Part shown: one piece after another, positions 33,128-41,588 of the stretch
Layout of the letters: each line of letters opens with the position of its first letter
Position numbering within the stretch: the stretch's first letter is position 1
NCBI RefSeq assembly: GCF_024124905.1
Contig: NZ_JAMXST010000006.1
Coordinates: 124,001 to 188,000, forward strand
Direction: 5' to 3'
DNA: 64,000 bases
Origin: Cellulosimicrobium cellulans
GTDB taxonomy: Bacteria; Actinomycetota; Actinomycetes; Actinomycetales; Cellulomonadaceae
Notes under the pieces: generated by a model
Told to the model about the DNA's origin: nothing
The model's input: only the letters and a program-made list of their open reading frames with translations
The model's database searches: none
Made by a program: the position numbers and the translations under genes

Positions 33128-33988
33128 GTGGTCACCCTCGCGTCCCTCGCCGCCACCGTCCCGGCCGCCGCGCTCCCCGCCGCCGCGACGAGCGTCGGCG
33201 ACACGTTCGCCGCGACGGTCTGGAGCGGGTCGATGCTGCTGGCGGTCCCGGTGGCGATCCTGGCGGGGCTCGTCTCCTTCGCGTCGCCGTGCGTGCTGCC
33301 GCTCGTGCCCGGCTACGTCGGGTACGTCTCGGGCATGGCCGCGGCGAACGCCGGGAGCGGGCGTGGCGCGTCCGGAGGGACGACGACGGCCACGCGGGTC
33401 GCGGCGCCGAGCCGCGGCCGCGTCCTCGCGGGCGTCGGGCTCTTCGTCGCCGGCTTCACGCTCGTGTTCGTCGCGCTGATGGTCGCCGCCGGCGCGATCG
33501 GCGTGCACCTGGTCCGGTGGGAGGACGTCATCACGCGCGTCCTGGGCGTGGTCGTCATCCTCATGGGGCTCGCCTTCATGGGGGCGGTCCCGTTCCTCCA
33601 GCGCGAGCGGCGCCTGCACCTGAGCCCTCAGGCGGGGCTGTGGGGAGCGCCGCTGCTCGGCATCGTGTTCGGGCTCGGCTGGACGCCGTGCCTCGGTCCG
33701 ACGCTCGTCGCCGTGCAGTCGCTGTCGCTGAACGAGGCCTCGGCGGGCCGTGGCGCGGTCCTCGGGGTCGCCTACTGCCTCGGTCTCGGCGTGCCGTTCC
33801 TGCTCATCGCGCTCGGGCTGCAGAGCTCGCAGCGCATGCTCGGCTTCCTGCGCCGGCACCGCCTCGCGATCATGCGGATCGGCGGCGGGCTGCTCGTGCT
33901 CATCGGCCTCGCGCTGGTCACGGGCCTGTGGACGACGTGGACGACGACCATGCAGGGCTGGATCGACGGCTACGTGACGGTGGTGTGA
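33128..33988 (+). CDS. ccdA: Cytochrome c biogenesis membrane protein CcdA
   Basis: 286 residues with about six or seven membrane segments. The two cysteines used for electron transfer are in FASPCVLPLVPGY and LGWTPCLGPTL, the family signatures. A Gly/Ala/Thr-rich loop follows the first helix. It moves reducing power from cytosolic thioredoxin to the outside ResA-like protein. Start GTG 33128 is two bases after the upstream stop, and resB begins two bases after its own stop, so the operon is very compact. Confidence 0.9.
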   Translation: MVTLASLAATVPAAALPAAATSVGDTFAATVWSGSMLLAVPVAILAGLVSFASPCVLPLVPGYVGYVSGMAAANAGSGRGASGGTTTATRVAAPSRGRVLAGVGLFVAGFTLVFVALMVAAGAIGVHLVRWEDVITRVLGVVVILMGLAFMGAVPFLQRERRLHLSPQAGLWGAPLLGIVFGLGWTPCLGPTLVAVQSLSLNEASAGRGAVLGVAYCLGLGVPFLLIALGLQSSQRMLGFLRRHRLAIMRIGGGLLVLIGLALVTGLWTTWTTTMQGWIDGYVTVV

Positions 33989-33989
33989 G

Positions 33990-35876
33990 ATGACCGAGCG
34001 GACCGGCCAGGCCGAGAGATCAGAAGAGCGTCCGACGTCGACGGGCTACCGCCCCGAGGGCATCGACGACGCGTTCTCCGCGGGCGACGGCCCGGGTGAC
34101 CGGACGCCGTCGGGTGGCGGGGGCGGCGCGGGAGGCGACGGCGGCCCGGCGCTCCCGAGGCTGGGGTGGCGCGGCACGCTGCGCTGGACGTGGCGGCAGC
34201 TCACGAGCATGCGCGTCGCGCTCATGCTCCTCATGCTGCTCGCGGTCGCGGCGGTGCCTGGCTCCGTCCTGCCGCAGCGCCCCCAGGACCCGGCGGCCGT
34301 GCTGCGGTACCTGCAGGAGAACCCGACGACGGGGGAGTGGCTCGACCGGCTCGGCTTCTTCGACGTCTACACCTCGGTGTGGTTCTCCGCGATCTACATC
34401 CTGCTGTTCGTCTCGCTCGTCGGCTGCATCCTGCCGCGCACGAAGGCGCACTGGCAGGCGCTGCGCACGCGGCCCCCGCGCACGCCGCGACGCTTCGACC
34501 GCTTCCCCGCGCAGGCGCGCGCCGTCACCGACGCCTCTCCGGACGAGGTCGTCGCGGCGGCGAGCAGCCACCTGCGCGGCCGGCTCCGCTGGCTGCCGAC
34601 GTTCCGCGTCGACACGGGCGCCGAGGAGGCCGCCCCGGCGCGGGGCCGTGCCGCCGCGCGGCCCGCGGCACGGACGGTGTCCGCCGAGCGGGGCTACGTG
34701 CGCGAGACGGGCAACCTGCTGTTCCACCTGTCGCTCGTCGGCCTCCTCGTCGCGGTCGCGACGGGCCAGCTCCTGCACTACCGCGGCCAGGCGATCGTCA
34801 CCGAGGGCCGCGGGTTCGCCAACGCGGTCGTCGACTACGACACGTTCGAGAACGGCGCGTGGTTCCGGCCGTCGTCGCTCGTGCCGTTCTCGATGACGCT
34901 CGACGCGTTCGAGTCGGAGTTCGCCCAGGACTCCGTCGCGTTCGCGCAGTCGCGCGACTTCACCGCGACGGTCACCGTGCGCGACCCCGACGGCGAGTCC
35001 CACGAGGAGACCATCAAGGTCAACCACCCGCTCACCGCCGGCGGCGCCAAGATCTACCTCCAGGGCAACGGGTTCGCGCCCGAGGTCACGGTGCACGACG
35101 CCGACGGCGAGGTGGCGTTCTCGGGCCGCGTGCCGTTCCTGCCCGAGGACACGATGTACACCTCGCGCGGCGTCATCAAGGTGCCCGACGTGTCGTCCGG
35201 CCTCGACCAGATCGGGCTCGTCGGGTACTTCCTCCCGACGGCCCAGCTCAGCGAGGACGGCGAGACCGCGGAGTCGGTGTACCCGCAGCCGATCAACCCG
35301 CTCCTCGTGCTCGAGGTCTACCGGGGCGACCTCGGTCTCGACGAGGGCCTGCCGCAGAACGTCTACCGCCTCGACACCGACGACCTCACGCCGTCGGTCG
35401 ATGCGGACGGCGAGCGCGTGAAGCTGCTCGTCGCCCCGGGCGAGACGGTCGACCTGCCCGACGGCCTCGGCACGATCACGTTCGACTCGCTGCCGCGCTA
35501 CGTCGCGCTCGACCTGCGCCACGACCCGTCGCTCACGTGGGTGCTCGTATTCTCGCTCGGCGCGCTCGCGGGTCTCGCCGTCTCGCTGTTCACCCCGCGC
35601 CGCCGCGTGTGGGTGCGCGCGTGGCGCGAGGAGGTCCCCGGTGACGGGGACGACGGCCCGCGCGAGCGCACCGTCGTCGCCGTCGCGGGTCTCGCCCGCG
35701 GGGACGACGCCGGGCTCCAGGGCGAGGTGGACTCGCTTCTCGCCGCGCTCCCGGGCGTGGCACCATCGGGTGAGGGTGACCTCACCACGTCGTCGGGACG
35801 CGCACCGGCCGACCGCACCCGCTCCACCGCGCGTCCCGCACAGGACCCGACCGCGCGACCGCGCACGAAAGGCTGA
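33990..35876 (+). CDS. resB: Cytochrome c biogenesis protein ResB
   Basis: 628 residues. After a disordered Gly-rich leader (about 1-60) come membrane helices near 70-90 and 130-150, a third near 240-260, a large external domain and a last helix near 520-540. RWTWRQLTSMRVALMLLMLL and FVSLVGCILPRTKAHW are typical ResB sequences. With CcsB it forms the system II complex that brings heme outside and attaches it to apocytochrome c. The C-terminal 90 residues are a poorly conserved cytosolic tail. A three-base gap separates it from ccsB. Confidence 0.9.
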   Translation: MTERTGQAERSEERPTSTGYRPEGIDDAFSAGDGPGDRTPSGGGGGAGGDGGPALPRLGWRGTLRWTWRQLTSMRVALMLLMLLAVAAVPGSVLPQRPQDPAAVLRYLQENPTTGEWLDRLGFFDVYTSVWFSAIYILLFVSLVGCILPRTKAHWQALRTRPPRTPRRFDRFPAQARAVTDASPDEVVAAASSHLRGRLRWLPTFRVDTGAEEAAPARGRAAARPAARTVSAERGYVRETGNLLFHLSLVGLLVAVATGQLLHYRGQAIVTEGRGFANAVVDYDTFENGAWFRPSSLVPFSMTLDAFESEFAQDSVAFAQSRDFTATVTVRDPDGESHEETIKVNHPLTAGGAKIYLQGNGFAPEVTVHDADGEVAFSGRVPFLPEDTMYTSRGVIKVPDVSSGLDQIGLVGYFLPTAQLSEDGETAESVYPQPINPLLVLEVYRGDLGLDEGLPQNVYRLDTDDLTPSVDADGERVKLLVAPGETVDLPDGLGTITFDSLPRYVALDLRHDPSLTWVLVFSLGALAGLAVSLFTPRRRVWVRAWREEVPGDGDDGPRERTVVAVAGLARGDDAGLQGEVDSLLAALPGVAPSGEGDLTTSSGRAPADRTRSTARPAQDPTARPRTKG

Positions 35877-35879
35877 CCG

Positions 35880-36899
35880 ATGACCGTAGCCGAGCTGAGC
35901 CAGGACCTCGTCTGGGCCGCTGCGACTGCCCTGACCGTCGCGCTCGTCGCGTTCGCGATCGACCTCGCGCGGCTCGCGGGCCGCGCGGACGACGAGCGGG
36001 CCGAGGCACGGGCCGACGCGAAGGCGCCCGGCGCGGAGGTGCTCGCGGGCGCGGGCGCGCCCGTCTCGCCGTACGGCCCGGGCACGCCGGACGTCGTCGA
36101 CGCCGCACCCGTCGCCGCGCCCGAGCCGTCGCGCAAGGCCGCCAACATCGGGATCTCGCTGACGTGGCTCGGGACGGCGCTGCTGCTCGTCGCGATCGTC
36201 ACGCGCGGGATCGCTGCCGGCCGCACGCCGTGGGCCAACATGTACGAGTTCACGCTCGTCGGCGCGTTCGTCGCGCTCGCGGTGTTCCTGGCCGTGTCGC
36301 TCAAGCGGGACGTGCGCTTCCTCGGGTCGTTCGTCACGGGCCTCGCGGTGCTGTTCCTCGTGCTCGCGCAGAACGCGTTCTTCGTCGCCGCGACCGGCGT
36401 GCAGCCCGCGCTCCAGTCCTACTGGCTCGTCATCCACGTGGGCGTCGCGATCATCGCGACGGGCATCTTCACCGTCGCGTTCGTCACGTCGGTGCTCCAG
36501 CTCCTGCGCGACTCGCGCGACTCCGGGAACGCCTTCCTCGGCGCGCGCGGCTGGCGCTGGCTCGACTCGACGCCGGGCCCGCTCCAGCTCGAGGCGCTCA
36601 GCTTCCGCCTCAACGCGGTCGCGTTCGTGCTGTGGACGTTCACCATCATCGGCGGCGCGATCTGGGCGGAGCACGCCTGGGGCCGCTACTGGGGCTGGGA
36701 CCCCAAGGAGGTCTGGAGCTTCGTCGTCTGGATCGTGTACGCGGCGTACCTGCACGCCCGCACGACCCGCGGCTGGTCCGGCCGCCGGGCGGCGTACTTC
36801 GTGATCGTCGGCTACGCGTGCGTCCTGTTCAACTTCACGGGCGTGAACCTGCTGTTCAACGGCAAGCACTCGTACTCCGGCCTCAACCCGGGCGACTGA
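35880..36899 (+). CDS. ccsB: Cytochrome c biogenesis protein CcsB
   Basis: 339 residues with eight or so membrane helices. The heme-handling motif WGWDPKE is at about 271-279, with flanking conserved histidines in WLVIHVGVA and LHARTTRGW. It is the partner of ResB in system II heme attachment. An Ala-rich cytosolic linker (about 40-80) is longer than in Gram-positive relatives. It is the last gene of the operon. Confidence 0.92.
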   Translation: MTVAELSQDLVWAAATALTVALVAFAIDLARLAGRADDERAEARADAKAPGAEVLAGAGAPVSPYGPGTPDVVDAAPVAAPEPSRKAANIGISLTWLGTALLLVAIVTRGIAAGRTPWANMYEFTLVGAFVALAVFLAVSLKRDVRFLGSFVTGLAVLFLVLAQNAFFVAATGVQPALQSYWLVIHVGVAIIATGIFTVAFVTSVLQLLRDSRDSGNAFLGARGWRWLDSTPGPLQLEALSFRLNAVAFVLWTFTIIGGAIWAEHAWGRYWGWDPKEVWSFVVWIVYAAYLHARTTRGWSGRRAAYFVIVGYACVLFNFTGVNLLFNGKHSYSGLNPGD

Positions 36900-36940
36900 C
36901 CCGGTCCGACACCGCGCTCGACCTCACTGCGGTGGGTCGG

Positions 36941-37411
36941 TCAGCGGGCGGTGTCGTCGCCGTCGTCGGACCCGTTGCTCGCGCCGGGACGGTGCGCGTC
37001 GCCGTCGTCCTCGGTGCGGTCGTCCTCCGTCGTGCCCCCGGCCGCCGGGGGAGCGTCGTCCGTCGCGGGCGAGGGCGCCTCGTCCCGCGCCTGGCGGCGC
37101 TGCTGCTGCTCGAGCCGCCAGAGGAACTCGGGGTCGTCGTCGGGCGCGACGGGGGCGTTGCGACGGCGGCGCGTGCCGCCGTTCGACGCACCGCCCGACG
37201 GCCGACCGGCCGCGTACCGCGAGCCGGACCGCGACGCGGAGCGCTTGACGAGGATCCAGGCGATCGGACCGAGGAACGGCAGCAGGATGATGAGGACGAT
37301 CCACAGCCCCTTCGGGATGCCGCCGCGCTCCTCCTCGTCGCTCGAGGCGAGGTCGACGAGCGCGTAGACCGCGAGGCCGACGGCGAGGAGGGGGAGCAGC
37401 ACGCGAAGCAT
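36941..37411 (-). CDS. PLDc_N-domain membrane protein
   Basis: 156 residues. Two short helices (about 4-20 and 33-54, with LWIVLIILLPFLGPIAW) form the PLDc_N domain seen at the start of cardiolipin synthases, here without any phospholipase domain. The rest is a charged, low-complexity tail with RRRRNAP and acidic repeats. A -10-like TAGGCT ends 6 bases before the ATG. It is a common small membrane protein of actinobacteria with no known function. Confidence 0.75.
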   Translation of the reverse strand: MLRVLLPLLAVGLAVYALVDLASSDEEERGGIPKGLWIVLIILLPFLGPIAWILVKRSASRSGSRYAAGRPSGGASNGGTRRRRNAPVAPDDDPEFLWRLEQQQRRQARDEAPSPATDDAPPAAGGTTEDDRTEDDGDAHRPGASNGSDDGDDTAR

Positions 37412-37417
37412 GGCTCC

Positions 37418-37423
37418 AGCCTA
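37418..37423 (-). promoter_or_regulatory. -10-like TAGGCT for the PLDc_N gene
   Basis: Minus-strand TAGGCT ends 6 bases before the ATG at 37411. The divergent TACCCT for the DUF4229 gene begins eight bases away, so two opposing promoters are packed into about 20 bases. Confidence 0.5.
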
Positions 37424-37430
37424 CGGGCCG

Positions 37431-37436
37431 TACCCT
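37431..37436 (+). promoter_or_regulatory. -10-like TACCCT for the DUF4229 gene
   Basis: TACCCT ends 6 bases before GTG 37443, consistent with a leaderless mRNA. Confidence 0.5.
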
Positions 37437-37442
37437 GGAGTC

Positions 37443-37781
37443 GTGCCTGTCGTGATCTACTCCGTCCTGCGTCTGCTCCTCTTCGCGGTCGCGCTGGGCG
37501 TCCTCTGGTTCGCTGGCCTCCGGGGCTGGCTGCTCGTCCTGGTCGCCGCGGTCGTCGCGCTCATGCTGTCCTACCTGACGCTGCGCACGCCCCGTGAGGC
37601 GGCGTCGCGCTACCTCGCCGAGCGGGCCGAGCACCGCGCCCGGACGGGCGAGCGGTTCTCGCGCGAGATCGAGGACGACGCGGCGGCCGAGGACGCGGCC
37701 CTCGACGCGCAGGAGGACGCCGCCTCGAGAGGTGCGGACACGACGCCGACCGAGCAGCCCGGGGCGTCGTCGGCCCGCTGA
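37443..37781 (+). CDS. DUF4229 membrane protein
   Basis: 112 residues from GTG. Two membrane helices (about 5-22 and 27-45) with SYLTLRTPREAASRYLAER after them match DUF4229, a family usually found next to menA in actinobacteria, as here. The tail is acidic and Ala/Glu-rich. Function unknown; the context suggests a menaquinone-linked or membrane role. Confidence 0.78.
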   Translation: MPVVIYSVLRLLLFAVALGVLWFAGLRGWLLVLVAAVVALMLSYLTLRTPREAASRYLAERAEHRARTGERFSREIEDDAAAEDAALDAQEDAASRGADTTPTEQPGASSAR

Positions 37782-37818
37782 GCCCTGCCGCTGCACCCCG
37801 GCGCAGGACCGACGGCGC

Positions 37819-38688
37819 TCAGAGCGCCAGCCCGACCCCCAGCAGCACGCCGTACGCGAGCTCGAACAGCCCGGTCCCGGCGAGCACGGGCACGAGGAGC
37901 GGCCCGCGTGCCCCCGCGATCACCGGGACCGTGAGCAGCACCGCGGGCAGCAGGAGCAGCAGGACGGCGAGCGACCAGGGCGCCGCGAACGCGCACACGA
38001 CCGCCAGCAGCAGCGGGAACCAGATCATCGCGACGTAGCCCCGGCGGGCACGGAAGTCGCCGAGCCGCACCGCGAGCGTCCGCTTGCCCGCGACGACGTC
38101 GGTGGGGATGTCGCGGATGTTGTTCACCATGAGGATCGCGCACGCGAGCAGGCCCACCGCGACCGCGCCGACGGCCGACGGCCACGTCACGACGCCCGCC
38201 TGCGTGTACGTGGTGCCGAGCGTGGCCACGAGCCCGAAGAACACGAACACCCCGACCTCGCCGAGACCCCGGTAGCCGTAGGGGTTGCGCCCGCCCGTGT
38301 AGTACCAGCCCGCGAGGATCGCGAGGGCGCCGACGGCGACCAGCCACCAGTGGCCGGTCACCGCGCAGAGCACGAGCCCGAGCACGGCGGCGACGCCGAA
38401 CGCGCCGAACGCCGCGGCGCGCACCTGACCGGGTCGCGCGGCGCCGGTCGCGGTGAGCCGCATGGGGCCGACGCGGTCGAGGTCGGTCCCCCGCACGCCG
38501 TCGGAGTAGTCGTTCGCGTAGTTCACGCCCACCTGGAGCGCGAGCGCGACGCCGAGGGCGAGCAGCGCGGGCCAGAAGGCGAAGCCGTCCACCTGGGCCG
38601 CGGCGCCGGACCCGACGATGACGGGCGTCGCGGCGGCGGGGAGGGTGCGCGGGCGCGCGCCCGCGACCCACTCGGTGGTGCTGGCCAT
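37819..38688 (-). CDS. menA: 1,4-dihydroxy-2-naphthoate polyprenyltransferase MenA
   Basis: 289 residues with eight or nine membrane helices. The prenyl-diphosphate Asp motif appears as NYANDYSDGVRGTD and the second as NNIRDIPTDVVAGKRT. It attaches the isoprenoid chain to dihydroxynaphthoate, making demethylmenaquinone, which MenG then methylates. It lies 54 bases after menE on the same strand. Confidence 0.92.
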   Translation of the reverse strand: MASTTEWVAGARPRTLPAAATPVIVGSGAAAQVDGFAFWPALLALGVALALQVGVNYANDYSDGVRGTDLDRVGPMRLTATGAARPGQVRAAAFGAFGVAAVLGLVLCAVTGHWWLVAVGALAILAGWYYTGGRNPYGYRGLGEVGVFVFFGLVATLGTTYTQAGVVTWPSAVGAVAVGLLACAILMVNNIRDIPTDVVAGKRTLAVRLGDFRARRGYVAMIWFPLLLAVVCAFAAPWSLAVLLLLLPAVLLTVPVIAGARGPLLVPVLAGTGLFELAYGVLLGVGLAL

Positions 38689-38742
38689 GGTGCTCCGTCT
38701 CGGTCGTGCGGGTCGTGCAGGGTGGTGGGACCGCGGGCGGGC

Positions 38743-40014
38743 TCACCCAGGGGGGACCTGGAGGTGCCCGACGGCGAGCCGCGCCACCGCGGCGCGGTCC
38801 ACCTTGCCGGGCCCGCGGCGCGGGAGCTCCCCGACGACGAGCACGCGACGCGGTGCCGCCGCACGCTCCAGCCTATCCGCGACGTGGTCCCGGACCGCCG
38901 CGAGGAGCGACGCCGGGGCGTCCGCGACGCCGCCGTCGGGGTGGGCGCCGTCGGCGGTCCACGGGGCGGGCGGACGCCCCGCCGTCGTGACGACCGCGAC
39001 GACCTCCTGCCCCCACTCCGGGTGCGGCACGCCGACGACGCACGCCTCGCCCACGCCCTCGACCTCCACGACGAGGGCCTCGACCGCGGCCGGGGCGACG
39101 TTGACGCCGCCCGAGACGACGACGTCGTCGGCCCGGCCGAGCACGGTGAGAGTCGGGTCGTCCGGCGGCCCGTCGAGCCGACCGAGGTCGCTCGTGCGGA
39201 ACCAGCGCGTGCCGTCGTCGTCGGTCCGGAACGCGTGCCCGGTCGCGCGGGGGTCACCGAGGTAGCCGTCCGCGAGGACGGGCCCGGCGAGCTCGACGAC
39301 GCCCGCGGCCCCTCCCGACGCGTCCGTCCCCTCCTGGCCCGCGCCGAGCCGCACGCGCACGCCCGCGAGCGGGACGCCGTCGTACACGCACCCGCCGCTC
39401 GTCTCCGTCATGCCGTAGGTCGTGACGACGCGCGCGCCCGCCGCCCGCGCGCGGCGCAGCAGGGTGGGAGGCGTCGCGGCACCGCCCAGCAGGACCGCGT
39501 CAAGGGCGCAGAGCGCGTCGAGGCCCGCCGTGCCGCCGTCGGAGCCCGCGTCGGCCGCGACGAGGAGGCGGTGGAGCTGCGTCGGGACGAGCGAGACGTA
39601 CCGGCGCTCCGTGGGCGGGGTGCGGCCGACGAGCGCCGCGAAGCCGGCGGGGGTGAAGGGCTCGTCCGGTGGCGCGACGGTGAGGCCTCGCCCGGCCGCG
39701 TGGGCGCGGGCGACGACCTGGACGCCCGCCACGTGCGTCGGGGGGAGCGTGAGGAGCCAGTGGCCCGGGCCGCCCAGCCGGTCGTGCGTCGCCGCGCCCG
39801 AGGCCCGCAGCGCGGTCGCGGACAGCACGACCTCGCGCGGCGCGCCCGTCGAGCCCGACGTGCGCAGGACGAGCGCGGCGCCTGGTGGGACGTCGGCGCG
39901 CCCGGGACGGTCGAGCAGCGGGACGGGCGCCACCGGGGCGCCCTCGCCGTCCAGGGCGGCGCCGACCGCCGCGACCAGGGCGTCGAGATCGGCGGGGACG
40001 ACGGCGCGGTTCAC
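38743..40014 (-). CDS. menE: o-Succinylbenzoate-CoA ligase MenE
   Basis: 423 residues from GTG 40014. The AMP-binding motif LRTSGSTGAPREVVLS (about 60) and TYGMTETSGGCVYDG (about 205) mark the adenylation domain; the C-terminal lid has GKVDRAAVARLA. It is shorter than many acyl-CoA ligases, as actinobacterial MenE proteins often are. A -10-like TACGCT lies just before the GTG. Its place beside menA, menB, menC and menD makes the assignment strong. The reaction makes o-succinylbenzoyl-CoA for MenB. Confidence 0.88.
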   Translation of the reverse strand: MNRAVVPADLDALVAAVGAALDGEGAPVAPVPLLDRPGRADVPPGAALVLRTSGSTGAPREVVLSATALRASGAATHDRLGGPGHWLLTLPPTHVAGVQVVARAHAAGRGLTVAPPDEPFTPAGFAALVGRTPPTERRYVSLVPTQLHRLLVAADAGSDGGTAGLDALCALDAVLLGGAATPPTLLRRARAAGARVVTTYGMTETSGGCVYDGVPLAGVRVRLGAGQEGTDASGGAAGVVELAGPVLADGYLGDPRATGHAFRTDDDGTRWFRTSDLGRLDGPPDDPTLTVLGRADDVVVSGGVNVAPAAVEALVVEVEGVGEACVVGVPHPEWGQEVVAVVTTAGRPPAPWTADGAHPDGGVADAPASLLAAVRDHVADRLERAAAPRRVLVVGELPRRGPGKVDRAAVARLAVGHLQVPPG

Positions 40015-40020
40015 CGGATC

Positions 40021-40026
40021 AGCGTA
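40021..40026 (-). promoter_or_regulatory. -10-like TACGCT for menE
   Basis: Minus-strand TACGCT ends 6 bases before GTG 40014. This supports the chosen start, which has no ribosome site. Confidence 0.5.
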
Positions 40027-40111
40027 GGCCGGGCCGTAGGGTGGCCCGGAGACGCACGTCCGTCGCAGGGGCTGCCCCAGGACCGGTCCTGGGCCGACGG
40101 GAAGGTCGAGG

Positions 40112-41188
40112 ATGACGAGGACGGGACGAGGGGCCGGCACGCTCCGGGCGGGGCTGGTCGCCGCGCTCGCCGCGGCGACGGTCCTGCTCGCGGGGTGCGG
40201 CGGCGAGCCCGCCGCGCCCGTGACGGAGACGGTCGACGCCGACGTGTCCGCGGACAAGGGCACGCCGCCGGAACCGGACGTGCCGCTGGTGTGGCCGCTC
40301 ACCGGGGTCGCGGCCGAGGAGGTCGCCGACCGGCCGGCGCTCGCGGTGAAGATCGAGAACGCGCCCCAGGCGCGTCCGCAGACGGGCCTCGAGCAGGCCG
40401 ACGTCGTGTGGGAGGAGGTCGTCGAGGGCGGCATCACGCGCTTCGTCGCCGTCTACCACTCGCAGGTCCCCGAGCGCGTGGGACCCGTCCGGTCGGTCCG
40501 GCCCATGGACCCCGCGATCGTCGGGCCGCTGCACGGGATCCTCGCGTACACCGGTGGGCAGCAGCCGTTCATCGACGCCGTCGGTGCGGCGGGCACCCAG
40601 TCGGTCGTCATGGACGAGGGCGACGACGGGTTCACCACGACGCGCGCGCGCCGGGCGCCGCACAACGTGTACGGCAGCCCGGAGGAGTTCTGGGCCCAGG
40701 CCGACGGCGACCGCACGTCGCCCCCGCCCGCCCAGCTCGTCTTCGCCCGGGAGCCGGGGTCCGGCACGGCCACCGTGGCAGGCGCGTCCGCGGCGCGCCT
40801 CGACGTCCGGCTCACGCACGCGAGCCGCGCCGTGTGGGAGTGGAGCGCCGACGAGGGCCGGTACGTGCGCAGCGAGGGCGACACCCCGGCCGTGTCGTCG
40901 GACGAGGTGCGGCTCGCGGCCACGAACGTCGTGCTGCTCGCCGCGCCGATGGAGAACACCTCGTTCAAGGATCCCGCGGGGGTGCCCGTCCCGGAGACGA
41001 GGCTCGTCGGGACCGGCGAGGGGGTCGTCGCGAGCGGCGGCAAGCAGGTGGCGGTGTCCTGGTCCAAGGAGGCGGTCGACGCCCCGCTCGTGCTCACGGG
41101 GGCGGACGGCGCGCCCGTCGAGCTCGAGCCCGGGGCCTCGTGGATCGAGCTCGTGCCGGTCGCGTCGGGGAGCTGGGAGATCTCCTGA
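40112..41188 (+). CDS. DUF3048 (YerB-like) lipoprotein
   Basis: 358 residues. A lipobox LLAGC near residue 29 follows the signal segment. The two DUF3048 halves are visible: PALAVKIENAPQARPQTGLE and YHSQVPERVGPVRSVRPMD in the first, and KQVAVSWSKE in the second. These lipoproteins are widespread in Gram-positive bacteria and have no clear function; a cell-envelope role is likely. GAGG lies just upstream of the ATG. It sits between menE and menB but on the other strand. Confidence 0.82.
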   Translation: MTRTGRGAGTLRAGLVAALAAATVLLAGCGGEPAAPVTETVDADVSADKGTPPEPDVPLVWPLTGVAAEEVADRPALAVKIENAPQARPQTGLEQADVVWEEVVEGGITRFVAVYHSQVPERVGPVRSVRPMDPAIVGPLHGILAYTGGQQPFIDAVGAAGTQSVVMDEGDDGFTTTRARRAPHNVYGSPEEFWAQADGDRTSPPPAQLVFAREPGSGTATVAGASAARLDVRLTHASRAVWEWSADEGRYVRSEGDTPAVSSDEVRLAATNVVLLAAPMENTSFKDPAGVPVPETRLVGTGEGVVASGGKQVAVSWSKEAVDAPLVLTGADGAPVELEPGASWIELVPVASGSWEIS

Positions 41189-41325
41189 CGGCCCGCTCGC
41201 CCGGCGGCGGGCTCCAGGTCCTCCCCACGGCGTACGACCGCTCCGCCCCGAGGGGGACCGGTGGACGTCCAGGTCGAGCCGCGGGGCCGACGCGCCGACG
41301 GGGTCCCGGGCGGCACCGTGGAGTC

Positions 41326-41580
41326 ATGGCAACCGTCGTCCCGCACCCCGCCCACCCGTCCCAGCCCGGCACCCCCGGCGAGGGCGCCCCGCGCCCGACC
41401 GAGGGCCAGCTACCGCCGTCCTACGCGCCGCGCACGCCGCGCGACGACGAGCCCGGCGTCGCCCGCTCGGCCGCGCCCGTCGCGATCTCGGTCGGGCTCC
41501 TGTTCGGCCTCGCCGTCGCCGCGGCGTTCGTCGGCCGCGGCCTCATCGAGATGCTGACGAGCTTCGTCGGCGGCTCCTGA
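41326..41580 (+). CDS. Small single-helix membrane protein
   Basis: 84 residues. A Pro-rich cytosolic N terminus (about 1-50) is followed by one membrane helix (about 51-75). A weak -10-like CACCGT (41314-41319) ends 6 bases before the ATG, the same leaderless spacing as other genes here. I do not recognise a family. It ends eight bases from the convergent menB. Confidence 0.6.
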   Translation: MATVVPHPAHPSQPGTPGEGAPRPTEGQLPPSYAPRTPRDDEPGVARSAAPVAISVGLLFGLAVAAAFVGRGLIEMLTSFVGGS

Positions 41581-41588
41581 CCCGCAGG

